From NCBI GenBank assembly GCA_021783935.1, contig JAJXTK010000299.1, positions 1-7,808 of the forward strand: a stretch of 7,808 nt of DNA, written 5' to 3'. A model generated the notes under the pieces. The model worked only from the letters and a program-made list of their open reading frames with translations, was not told the origin of the DNA and searched no databases. A program made the translations under genes and the position numbers. Positions 1 to 7,525 of this stretch are shown here, one piece after another. Position 1 is the first letter of the stretch; the number at the start of each line of letters is the position of its first letter. This stretch comes from Myxococcales bacterium (GTDB lineage: Bacteria; Myxococcota_A; Polyangia; Polyangiales; JADJMO01).

Positions 1-338
1 AGCTCGCGGCGCGCCATCGCGAGCGCGAGCCCCGGCGCGCCGAAGCCGCTGCCGACGTCGACGACCCCGCCGCCGTCGCGCGCGACGCGCCCCGCGAGCT
101 GCGCGGCGTCGAGCACGCCGAGCTCCGCGAGGTCGGCGTCGGTCCTCGCGGCCGTCAGATCGATCTTGCGATTCCACGTGCGCACGAGATCGAGCCAGGC
201 GATCAAGCGCTGCAGCGCCTCGCCGTGATCGACGGAGTTCGCGAAGGCCGCGATCTCCTCGACGCCGTCCATCTCGTCGACGACGGCCGTCGGGAGCGGC
301 CACGGCAAGACGGACTCGACCTCGTCGCGCAGCGCCAC
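1..338 (-). CDS. rsmG: RsmG-like 16S rRNA (guanine-527 N7) methyltransferase, N-terminal part
   Basis: This is the first 112 codons of a gene that runs off the left edge. The family transfers a methyl group from S-adenosylmethionine to N7 of G527 in 16S rRNA, in the cytoplasm. The visible part has the family layout: a helical N-terminal region with a W-x5-W-N-x3-D-L-T segment (residues about 48-62), then the SAM-binding motif I, VVDVGSGFGAPGLALAM, at about 92-108. The usual family motif reads GSGAGFPG; here it is GSGFGAPG, with the A and F positions exchanged, and the usual His before the leucine/aspartate of the 'HLLDS' segment is absent (LGVLDAAQL). The GTG start at 338-336 is chosen because GAGGAG lies six bases upstream. 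The stop of the aldehyde dehydrogenase gene is only three bases away, so the two are probably co-transcribed. A divergent RsmG paralogue remains possible because the C-terminal half is not visible. Confidence 0.8.
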   Translation of the reverse strand, partial: MALRDEVESVLPWPLPTAVVDEMDGVEEIAAFANSVDHGEALQRLIAWLDLVRTWNRKIDLTAARTDADLAELGVLDAAQLAGRVARDGGGVVDVGSGFGAPGLALAMARRE

Positions 339-341
339 CGA

Positions 342-1979
<1,638 letters not shown>

Positions 1980-2051
1980 GGTGCGGATCCAGTACGTCGG
2001 CGGTGCGGGGGATTGAACAGGCAGACGCGCGGCAGGGCGCCCCGACGGTCC

Positions 2052-2082
2052 TCGACGGCGCACCGCAGCGACGCGCCGTCGA
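2052..2082. repeat. 10-bp perfect inverted repeat, 11-base loop, between the HTH/TPR gene and pruA
   Basis: TCGACGGCGC (2052-2061) and GCGCCGTCGA (2073-2082) are exact reverse complements around an 11-base spacer. The structure lies 55 bases beyond the stop of the HTH/TPR gene and about 70 bases before the pruA start, in the only non-coding gap between them (1980-2136). No T-run follows on either strand, so it is not a standard intrinsic terminator. It could be an RNA hairpin that slows or ends leftward transcription, or a binding site for a regulator of pruA. Function is not determined. Confidence 0.45.
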
Positions 2083-2136
2083 CGACGCGTCACGCCGCTC
2101 GCCGCCTCGCGCGACTTCGCGGTCGGCGCTCGTCGC

Positions 2137-3177
2137 TCAGCCGAGGTGCTGGCGCGCGATGTCGGCCCATGTGCCGGTCGGTTCGAGCTCGAGGTACGTC
2201 CGCCACAACGGCCGCGCGTTGCGGCGATCGCCGAGCTCCTCGTAGGCCATCGCGAGGTTGAAGTACGCGTCGGCAAAGCGCGGATCGGCCTCGATCGCGC
2301 CCTGGAAATAGCGGATGGCCACCTCGAGCTCGTGGCGCTCGAGCATCAGGTAGCCGAGGTTGTACTTCGCCTCCGGCTGCCCGTCGTCGATCGCGAGCGC
2401 CTTGAGATAGAGCGCCTCCGCGGAGGTCTCGTCCCCCTTGCGGAAGAGGATGTTGCCGAGGTTGGTGTAGGCGATGGCGAGCTGGGGATCGAGCTCCACC
2501 GCCTGGCGATAGAGGCGCGCCGCCTCGTCCAGGGTCTTCGGATCCTCGTCGAGCTCGCTCGCGCGACGATAGATCTCGAAGGCCGCCCGCGCGCGATGCT
2601 GCTTCACGGCGGGGCGCAGCACCCGCACGACGTCCTCGCTCAGCGCGCGAACGTCGAAGTCGAGCACCATCTGCCCCGTCTTCGCCTCGAAGGCCCCCTC
2701 GGCCGAGCGCACCACCACCTTGCGCCCATCGCCCGCGATCTTGAGCTCGATCAGCGGCTTCTTCACGCGCGGCAGCTGCGTTCGGAGCGCTTGGATCGAG
2801 CGCACGACCTCTCCGAGCTTGACCCCCTGCGCGAGGAGCCCCAGCGCGGCGCGCAGGGCGATCAGATCTTGGAAGGTGTACGCGCGACGGCTCGCGCGCT
2901 TGCCGCTCGGCACGACGACGCCGTGGCGCTCGAGCGAGCGAAGGCGCGCGTTCGTGGCCCCGAGGAGCTTCTGCACCTCGAGGCGCGTGTAGACGTCGCG
3001 GGTCGGCTCCAGCGGTTTCTCCTCCGCCGGCTTCGCCGCGCTCTGCTGCGGCGCCGGGCGCGGCGCCGGGGCGGAGGCTTCATGCGCGCGCCGTCGACCG
3101 CCGCGCCCCCGGCGCCGGCCGAACTGCACGTGGATGATCTTGCCGTCGCCGTTCGTGCCGCTGGAAGAGGACCCCAT
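2137..3177 (-). CDS. MerR-type helix-turn-helix protein with C-terminal TPR repeats
   Basis: A predicted cytoplasmic regulator of 346 residues. Residues 1-60 are low complexity and basic (an RRRGRGGRRR stretch at 21-30, then Ala/Pro-rich). Residues about 63-131 resemble the MerR winged HTH: YTRLEVQKLLG, a second helix ending RLRSLERHG, a wing with Arg/Tyr (RRAYTFQDLIAL), and a following helix pair. Residues 139-176 form a strand-rich linker with a TGQMVLDFD segment. From about 200 there are four TPR-like helix pairs (200-233, 234-267, 268-301, 302-335), each ending in a D/E-P or similar turn; the third and fourth, with KYNLGYLMLE and YFNLAMAYEELGD, are most typical. The usual metal- or drug-sensing tail of MerR regulators is replaced by TPRs, suggesting control by protein contact. 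The ATG at 3177 is the first Met; no good ribosome-binding site precedes it. It is transcribed divergently from the PEGA-like gene. Its DNA target is unknown; self-regulation from the adjoining region is an inference. Confidence 0.85.
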   Translation of the reverse strand: MGSSSSGTNGDGKIIHVQFGRRRGRGGRRRAHEASAPAPRPAPQQSAAKPAEEKPLEPTRDVYTRLEVQKLLGATNARLRSLERHGVVVPSGKRASRRAYTFQDLIALRAALGLLAQGVKLGEVVRSIQALRTQLPRVKKPLIELKIAGDGRKVVVRSAEGAFEAKTGQMVLDFDVRALSEDVVRVLRPAVKQHRARAAFEIYRRASELDEDPKTLDEAARLYRQAVELDPQLAIAYTNLGNILFRKGDETSAEALYLKALAIDDGQPEAKYNLGYLMLERHELEVAIRYFQGAIEADPRFADAYFNLAMAYEELGDRRNARPLWRTYLELEPTGTWADIARQHLG

Positions 3178-3232
3178 CGCGCGGTGACGGCGACCGTAGC
3201 CCGGCTCCCCACGCGACGGGAAGCCCCCGCCT

Positions 3233-3265
3233 CGCCCGACGCGATCTCCGGCGGCGCGTCGGGCG
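3233..3265. repeat. 11-bp perfect inverted repeat in the divergent region
   Basis: CGCCCGACGCG (3233-3243) and CGCGTCGGGCG (3255-3265) are exact reverse complements around 11 bases. Outside it, a G·T pair (3232/3266) and a C-G pair (3231/3267) can extend the stem. It lies about 56 bases upstream of the HTH/TPR start codon and would fall in that gene's leader if transcription begins to its right. It may be an operator or an RNA leader hairpin. Confidence 0.45.
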
Positions 3266-3276
3266 GGCGCGTCCCT

Positions 3277-3292
3277 ACACCCCCCGGGGTGT
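3277..3292. repeat. Compact palindrome, candidate operator, in the divergent region
   Basis: ACACCCC (3277-3283), two central C bases, then GGGGTGT (3286-3292) form a near-perfect 16-base dyad. Pairing can extend through a T·G wobble to C-G pairs at 3274-3275/3294-3295. Short dyads like this are typical of dimeric HTH-protein sites, and MerR proteins bind dyads within long promoter spacers. The adjoining gene encodes a MerR-type HTH, so it is a reasonable binding candidate, but this is inference. Confidence 0.4.
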
Positions 3293-3349
3293 GGGCGCTC
3301 GCCGAACCCTTTTCCATTTGGCGTGCGGATCCGCTACTTCTCGGGCGTG

Positions 3350-4618
3350 ATGCACGTGAAGCACCAGCCTCGATCGACGCCCTCGCCCCTCACGACGATC
3401 CGCTCCGCGAGGCGCAGCAGGGCTTGGCTCGCCGTCGCGCTCTCGACGGCGCTCGCAGCCCCCGTCTTCGCCCCGATCCGCACGGCGTCGGCCGGCCAGA
3501 CCGGCGAGGCCGGCACGGTGGACATCGAGGTCCTGAAGTTCGCCTCCACCGACGCGGTCGAGGAGGCGAGCGCGCTGACCGACGCGTTCCGCCACGCGCT
3601 CATAGGGACGCCTGGGCTCGCCGACAGCGGCAAGTCCGACGCCCTCGAGACCGAGGCGCTCACGGTCGGCTGCGACGATCCGATGGACGACAAATGCGCG
3701 CCCAAGATCGCGGCCGACATCAAGGTCGATCGCTTCCTCTTCGGCACCGTGAAGAAGTCGAAGACGACTCCGGTCAAGCTCACGGCCACGGTCAAGTACT
3801 ACGCGCAGGGGGCCGTCAGGACGGTCGTCAAGACCTACGACGCGGGCCCCATCGCCAAGGACGGCGCGTCGCCGGAGCTCAAGAAGATCGCCTCCGAGAT
3901 CCTGCTCCAGCTCACCGGCGGGCCGATGAAGGCCAAGGTCGACGTCACGCTCACGGGCCCCGGTTCGGGCGAGAGCGGCGATCTGTACGAGGGCGGGCAG
4001 CGCATCGGGCGCGTCGAGGCGGGCAAGGGGAGCATCGATCTCGCGATCGGCACGCACGCAGTGGAGCTGCGCATCCCCGGCTACGCGACCGCGACGAGCA
4101 CGGTCGAGGTGACGCCGGCCGGCGCGAGCCTCTCGCTCAACCCCATCCGGCTCGCCGGCGGCAGGCCCGACTGGCAGCTCTACGGCGGCATCGGCGCGAT
4201 CGGCGTCGGCGTCGCCTTCGTCGTCGTCGGCATCGCGACCTCCGCGAGCCTGCGCAACCAGCAAAACGACGCGCAGTTCACCGACTATCGCAAGCGCTTC
4301 CCCTCCTCGGTCAAGGACGTCTGCTCCGAGGCGAAGAGCGGTCTGGAGCAGCCCGGGTCGACGGCGGTCCCCTCCGGCGGGCAGCCGCTCTCCGGCTACG
4401 TGAGCAATCTCTGCGGCAGCATCTCGACCAAGGAGACGCTGCAGTACGTCTGGTACGGCCTCGGCGCCATCGCCATCGGCGGCGGCACCTACCTCGTGGC
4501 GACCGACAAGAAGCAGGAAGATCAGCCGAAGACGGCGAAGGAGCCGGCGGTTCGCGTTCAGGTCGCCCCGTCGTTCGGTCCGGGCTACGGCTCGCTCACG
4601 CTCACCGGCTCGTTCTAG
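3350..4618 (+). CDS. Exported PEGA-like envelope protein with two C-terminal membrane segments
   Basis: A 422-residue protein of unknown specific function. Residues 1-49 look like a long signal peptide: a basic n-region with RSARRSRAW, a hydrophobic core (about 26-41), and a likely cleavage after ASA (46-48). Residues about 55-190 form an alpha/beta domain of the kind seen in TolB/CsgG-like periplasmic proteins (VDIEVLKFAS; DIKVDRFLFGTV), with Cys108 and Cys116 flanking an acidic loop. Residues about 194-268 resemble a PEGA surface domain (VDVTLTGPGSG, HAVELRIPGYA). Hydrophobic segments at about 275-298 and 366-384 flank a polar loop holding Cys325 and Cys355. The C-terminus, with alternating residues and a final Phe (SLTLTGSF), recalls outer-membrane ends. 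The ATG at 3350 is preferred; GTG at 3347 and at 3323 are in frame, and none has a clear ribosome-binding site. rsmD begins 34 bases after its stop with no terminator between. The export and PEGA-like assignments are moderately sure; the role is unknown. Confidence 0.8.
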   Translation: MHVKHQPRSTPSPLTTIRSARRSRAWLAVALSTALAAPVFAPIRTASAGQTGEAGTVDIEVLKFASTDAVEEASALTDAFRHALIGTPGLADSGKSDALETEALTVGCDDPMDDKCAPKIAADIKVDRFLFGTVKKSKTTPVKLTATVKYYAQGAVRTVVKTYDAGPIAKDGASPELKKIASEILLQLTGGPMKAKVDVTLTGPGSGESGDLYEGGQRIGRVEAGKGSIDLAIGTHAVELRIPGYATATSTVEVTPAGASLSLNPIRLAGGRPDWQLYGGIGAIGVGVAFVVVGIATSASLRNQQNDAQFTDYRKRFPSSVKDVCSEAKSGLEQPGSTAVPSGGQPLSGYVSNLCGSISTKETLQYVWYGLGAIAIGGGTYLVATDKKQEDQPKTAKEPAVRVQVAPSFGPGYGSLTLTGSF

Positions 4619-4643
4619 CCGCCCCGAGCCGCTCGCGAAGTGC

Positions 4644-4648
4644 GGAGG
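4644..4648 (+). promoter_or_regulatory. Ribosome-binding site for rsmD
   Basis: GGAGG followed by AATC precedes the GTG at 4653. It is the strongest Shine-Dalgarno match seen in this window and fixes the non-ATG start of rsmD. Confidence 0.7.
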
Positions 4649-4652
4649 AATC

Positions 4653-5231
4653 GTGCGCGTCGTCGCGGGACGCTTGCGGAGCCGCGCGATCGACGCGCCG
4701 AAGGGGGGCGCGACGCGCCCGACGAGCGATCGCGTGCGCGAGTCGCTCTTCGCGGTGCTCGGAGACGTGACGGGGGCGCGGGTGCTCGATCTTTACGCCG
4801 GCAGCGGCGCGCTGGCCATCGAGGCGCTTTCGCGGGGCGCGGCGCGCGCGGTGCTCGTCGAGGTCGCGCGCCCTGCCCTCGCGGCGATCGGCAAGAACCT
4901 CGCGGCGCTCGGCCTCGTCGAGGTCGCACGCGTCGTGCAGCGGCGCGTGGGTCAAGCGGCGTCGGCGGTGATGGCCGAAGCGCCCTTCGATCTGGTGCTG
5001 ATCGACCCTCCCTATGCCGACCTCCCGAGCGGTGCCCTCGCGCGCGAGCTCGCGACGCTGCTGGCCGAGCCGGGGCTGCTCGCGTCCGACGCGCGGGTCG
5101 TCGTCGAGCACGCGGCCCGCGACGCCGCGCCCGCGCTGGCGGGCCTCGCGCTCGTCGACGAGCGTCGCTGGGGCGACTCGCGCGTCGCCTTCTATGCGCG
5201 CGCCGAGGCGGGCGCGGCGGAGCCCGCGTGA
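4653..5231 (+). CDS. rsmD: 16S rRNA (guanine-966 N2) methyltransferase RsmD
   Basis: This 192-residue SAM-dependent enzyme methylates N2 of G966 in 16S rRNA of the assembling small subunit. The whole family pattern is visible: N-terminal VVAGRLRSR, the signature RPTSDRVRESLF (22-33), motif I DLYAGSG (46-52), the acidic SAM-ribose contact VLVE (67-70), catalytic motif IV DPPY (118-121), and the late RWGDSRVAFY strand (172-181). Length is normal for the family. The start is GTG, supported by GGAGG upstream. The coding region ends inside the recD2 start (GTGA, 5228-5231), so recD2 translation is probably coupled to rsmD. In many bacteria rsmD sits beside coaD; here the partner is a helicase gene instead. 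Confidence 0.95.
   Translation: MRVVAGRLRSRAIDAPKGGATRPTSDRVRESLFAVLGDVTGARVLDLYAGSGALAIEALSRGAARAVLVEVARPALAAIGKNLAALGLVEVARVVQRRVGQAASAVMAEAPFDLVLIDPPYADLPSGALARELATLLAEPGLLASDARVVVEHAARDAAPALAGLALVDERRWGDSRVAFYARAEAGAAEPA
5219..5222 (+). promoter_or_regulatory. Ribosome-binding site for recD2
   Basis: GGAG near the end of rsmD lies five bases before the GTG at 5228. It supports this start, although the same frame stays open much further upstream, where it only shadows rsmD. Confidence 0.55.
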
Positions 5232-7525
5232 CGTCGGCCGCGAGCGACGACGCGATCGTGCTCGAGGGGACGATCGAGCGCGTCACCTACGGCGACGAGG
5301 TCACCGGCTTCCACGTCGTGCGCGTTCGGCCCGACGCGCCGCGCGCGCGCCTCGATCTCGCCGGCGCGCGCTTGGTCTCCCCGGACGGCCTGGTGACGGT
5401 GGTCGGCAAGATGCCGAACGTCGGCCCCGGCGAGCGCGTGCGCGCCGTCGGCGTACGCGAGGTCGATCCACGCCACGGAGCCCAGCTCCGCGCCTCGATC
5501 GTGACGAGCTCGCCGCCGACCGGAGCGGCGGGGCTGCGTCGCTACCTCGCGAGCGGCGCCATCAAGGGGATCGGCGGCAAGACGGCCGAGCGCATCGTCG
5601 AGCACTTCGGCGCGGCGACGCTCGAGGTGCTCGATCACGCCCCCGAGCGGCTCGCCGAGGTGCCGCGGCTCGGCGGCGCCCGCGCGCGGAAGATCGCCGC
5701 CGAGTGGCGCAACCAGCGCGTCGTGCGCGAGCTGATGCTCGTGCTCGCGAGCCTCGACATCCCGCAGGCGCTCGCGGGGCGCATCCGCGCGCGCTACGGC
5801 GACGACGCGATCGAGGTCGTGCGTCGCTCGCCCTACCGCCTGGCGCTCGAGGTCTCGGGCGTCGGCTTCAAGACCGCCGACGTCATCGCGCGCAAGGCGG
5901 GCGTCGCGCTCGACGATCCGCAGCGCGTCCAGGCCGGCGTCCTGCACGCCATCGCGACCTTCACCGACGAGGGGCACACCGCCAGCCCGCGCGCACTGCT
6001 CGCCGATCGCGCGCACACGCTGCTCGCAGAGGTGCGCGAGGGCCAGGCCGCGCCCGTCGGCCTCGCGGCCGCCGTCGAGGCGGCGATCGACGCGCTGCTC
6101 GCCGCGCGCCTGCTCGTCGAGGCGCCCGAGGGGCTCGTGCACGCGCCGCTCGACGCCGAGGAGGCGGCCCTCGCCCAGCGCCTCGTCGCGCTCTTGGCCG
6201 ACCGCGATCGCGCGCCGCTCGACGGCGTCGACGAGGCCATCGGCGCCTTCGAGGCCGCGGTGTCGATGCGGCTCGCGCCCGCGCAGCGCGACGCCTTGAC
6301 GCTCGTCGCCGACAACCCCGTCGCCGTCGTGACCGGCGGCCCCGGCGTCGGCAAGACGACCGTCGTTCGCGCGATGCTCGCGCTGCTCGGTCGAGGGCTG
6401 CGCGTCGCGCTGGCGGCGCCGACCGGCCGCGCGGCCAAGCGCATGAGCGCGGCGACCGGCAGCGAGGCGACGACGATCCACCGGCTGCTCGCGATCGATC
6501 CGCGCACGCGGCGCTTCCGGCACGACGAGGCGACGCCGCTCGACCTCGACGCGGTCATCGTCGACGAGAGCTCGATGGTCGACGTCTTCCTCGCGCACGC
6601 GCTGGTTCGCGCGCTGCCGCGCCACGCGCGGCTCGTGCTCGTCGGCGACGTCGATCAGCTCCCCTCGGTCGGCCCCGGCGCGTTCCTGCGCGACGTGATC
6701 GCGAGCGGCGTGGTCGCGGCGGCGCGCCTCGTCGACGTCTTTCGCCAGGCAGCGAGCTCGAAGATCGTCGCCGGCGCGCACGCGATCCTCCACGGCGAGC
6801 TGCCCGAGCCGTCCGAGCCGTCGCGCGCCAAGGCGCCCGCGGGGGAGCTCTTCGTCATCGAGCGCGGCGAGCCCGACGAGGCGGCGCGCACGATCGTCGA
6901 GGTCGTCGAGCGGCGGCTGCCGCGCGCGTTCGGCCTCGATCCGCGGCGCGACGTGCAGGTGCTCGTCCCGATGGTCCGCGGCGCGGTCGGCACGCGGGCG
7001 CTCAACCTGGAGCTCCAGGCGCGCCTCAACCCGGACGGCCTCGCCTTCGTGCGCGGCGGCACGAGCTACCGCGTCGGCGATCGGGTGATGCAGACGCGCA
7101 ACGACTACGAGCGCGAGGTGTTCAACGGCGACGTCGGCGAGGTCGCGAGCGTGCGCGCCGAGGAGGCCGAAGGCCCGGCGGTCGAGGTCCGGCTCGAGGA
7201 CGGCCGCCTCGTCGCCTACGACGACGACGAGCTCGACGAGCTGGTGCTCGCCTACGCGTGCACCGTCCACAAGTCGCAGGGGAGCGAGTACCCCGCCGTG
7301 GTCATCGGCCTCGTCAACCAGCACTACATGATGCTGGCCCGCAAGCTCCTCTACACGGCCGTCACCCGCGGCCGGAAGCTCGTGGTGATCGTCGCGAGCC
7401 GCTGGGCGCTGCGCGAGGCGGTGCGCGACGCGCGGGGCGAGGAGCGGCGGACCACGCTCGCCCGGCGGCTTCGCGAAGGGCTGTTTCCCGCGCGCGGAGC
7501 GATGCCCTACCCTGGCACGCCATGA
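5228..7525 (+). CDS. recD2: RecD2-type ATP-dependent 5'-3' DNA helicase (RecD-like, stand-alone)
   Basis: A 765-residue superfamily 1B helicase of the RecD2 group, which works without RecBC; such enzymes unwind DNA 5' to 3' and act in repair and replication-fork maintenance. The N-terminal OB-like domain is at 10-95 (GTIERVTYGDEVTGFHVVRV). Helix-hairpin-helix elements are at about 107-128 (GIGGKTAERI), 138-160 and 201-225 (SGVGFKTADVIARKAG). The helicase core has Walker A GGPGVGKTT (370-378), APTGRAAKRM (397-406), TIHRLL, Walker B VDESSM (445-450), motif III GDVDQLPSVGPG (473-484), FRQ (505-507), an SH3-like insertion with VGDRVMQTRNDY, motif V HKSQGSEYP (681-689) and motif VI YTAVTRGR (709-716). 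No motif is broken. A Pro/Glu-rich linker is at about 524-540. The GTG start overlaps the rsmD stop, and the stop overlaps the next start (ATGA, 7522-7525). Without biochemical data the exact pathway is inferred from the family. Confidence 0.95.
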   Translation: MTSAASDDAIVLEGTIERVTYGDEVTGFHVVRVRPDAPRARLDLAGARLVSPDGLVTVVGKMPNVGPGERVRAVGVREVDPRHGAQLRASIVTSSPPTGAAGLRRYLASGAIKGIGGKTAERIVEHFGAATLEVLDHAPERLAEVPRLGGARARKIAAEWRNQRVVRELMLVLASLDIPQALAGRIRARYGDDAIEVVRRSPYRLALEVSGVGFKTADVIARKAGVALDDPQRVQAGVLHAIATFTDEGHTASPRALLADRAHTLLAEVREGQAAPVGLAAAVEAAIDALLAARLLVEAPEGLVHAPLDAEEAALAQRLVALLADRDRAPLDGVDEAIGAFEAAVSMRLAPAQRDALTLVADNPVAVVTGGPGVGKTTVVRAMLALLGRGLRVALAAPTGRAAKRMSAATGSEATTIHRLLAIDPRTRRFRHDEATPLDLDAVIVDESSMVDVFLAHALVRALPRHARLVLVGDVDQLPSVGPGAFLRDVIASGVVAAARLVDVFRQAASSKIVAGAHAILHGELPEPSEPSRAKAPAGELFVIERGEPDEAARTIVEVVERRLPRAFGLDPRRDVQVLVPMVRGAVGTRALNLELQARLNPDGLAFVRGGTSYRVGDRVMQTRNDYEREVFNGDVGEVASVRAEEAEGPAVEVRLEDGRLVAYDDDELDELVLAYACTVHKSQGSEYPAVVIGLVNQHYMMLARKLLYTAVTRGRKLVVIVASRWALREAVRDARGEERRTTLARRLREGLFPARGAMPYPGTP

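Larger units (their letters stand above)
3178..3349. promoter_or_regulatory. Divergent intergenic region with candidate promoters for both transcription blocks
   Basis: The 172 bases between the divergent start codons must hold promoters for the leftward HTH/TPR gene and the rightward PEGA-rsmD-recD2 block. The only AT-rich patch is at 3310-3320 (TTTTCCATTTG), close to the rightward start. A weak sigma70-like pair could be TTTCCA (3311-3316) and TACTTC (3335-3340) with an 18-base spacer, which would place transcription start close to the ATG at 3350. Two inverted repeats fill much of the remainder and are listed separately. Exact promoters cannot be fixed from sequence alone. Confidence 0.4.

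Noticed and set aside
2006..2020. Minus-strand GTTCAATCCC, similar to a tRNA T-loop
   Set aside because: The flanking bases do not form a five-pair T-stem and no acceptor or anticodon arms could be built around it.
2052..2082. Intrinsic terminator reading of the hairpin
   Set aside because: No run of T follows on either strand, so the standard terminator model is not met; it is kept only as an inverted repeat.
1980..2276. Upstream extension of the pruA frame
   Set aside because: It has no resemblance to aldehyde dehydrogenases and would overlap the end of the HTH/TPR gene; family similarity starts near TNEPVL.
2146..4770. Very long plus-strand frame (about 874 codons) spanning the HTH/TPR gene, the divergent region and the PEGA-like gene
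   Set aside because: It crosses two genes on opposite strands, is low complexity and Arg-rich, and has no recognisable domain.
4640..5227. Upstream extension of the recD2 frame over rsmD
   Set aside because: The extra 196 codons are Arg/Gly/Ala-rich and overlap rsmD, whose motifs are clear; RecD2 similarity begins just after the GTG at 5228.
6801..6830. Short direct repeat GAGCCGTCC/GAGCCGTCG in recD2
   Set aside because: Only two imperfect copies coding for a Pro-Glu-Ser linker; this is ordinary low-complexity linker sequence, not a repeat element.
5192..7324. Long minus-strand frame (about 710 codons) opposite recD2
   Set aside because: Antisense shadow of a helicase with all motifs intact; composition is dominated by Arg, Ala, Asp and Val.
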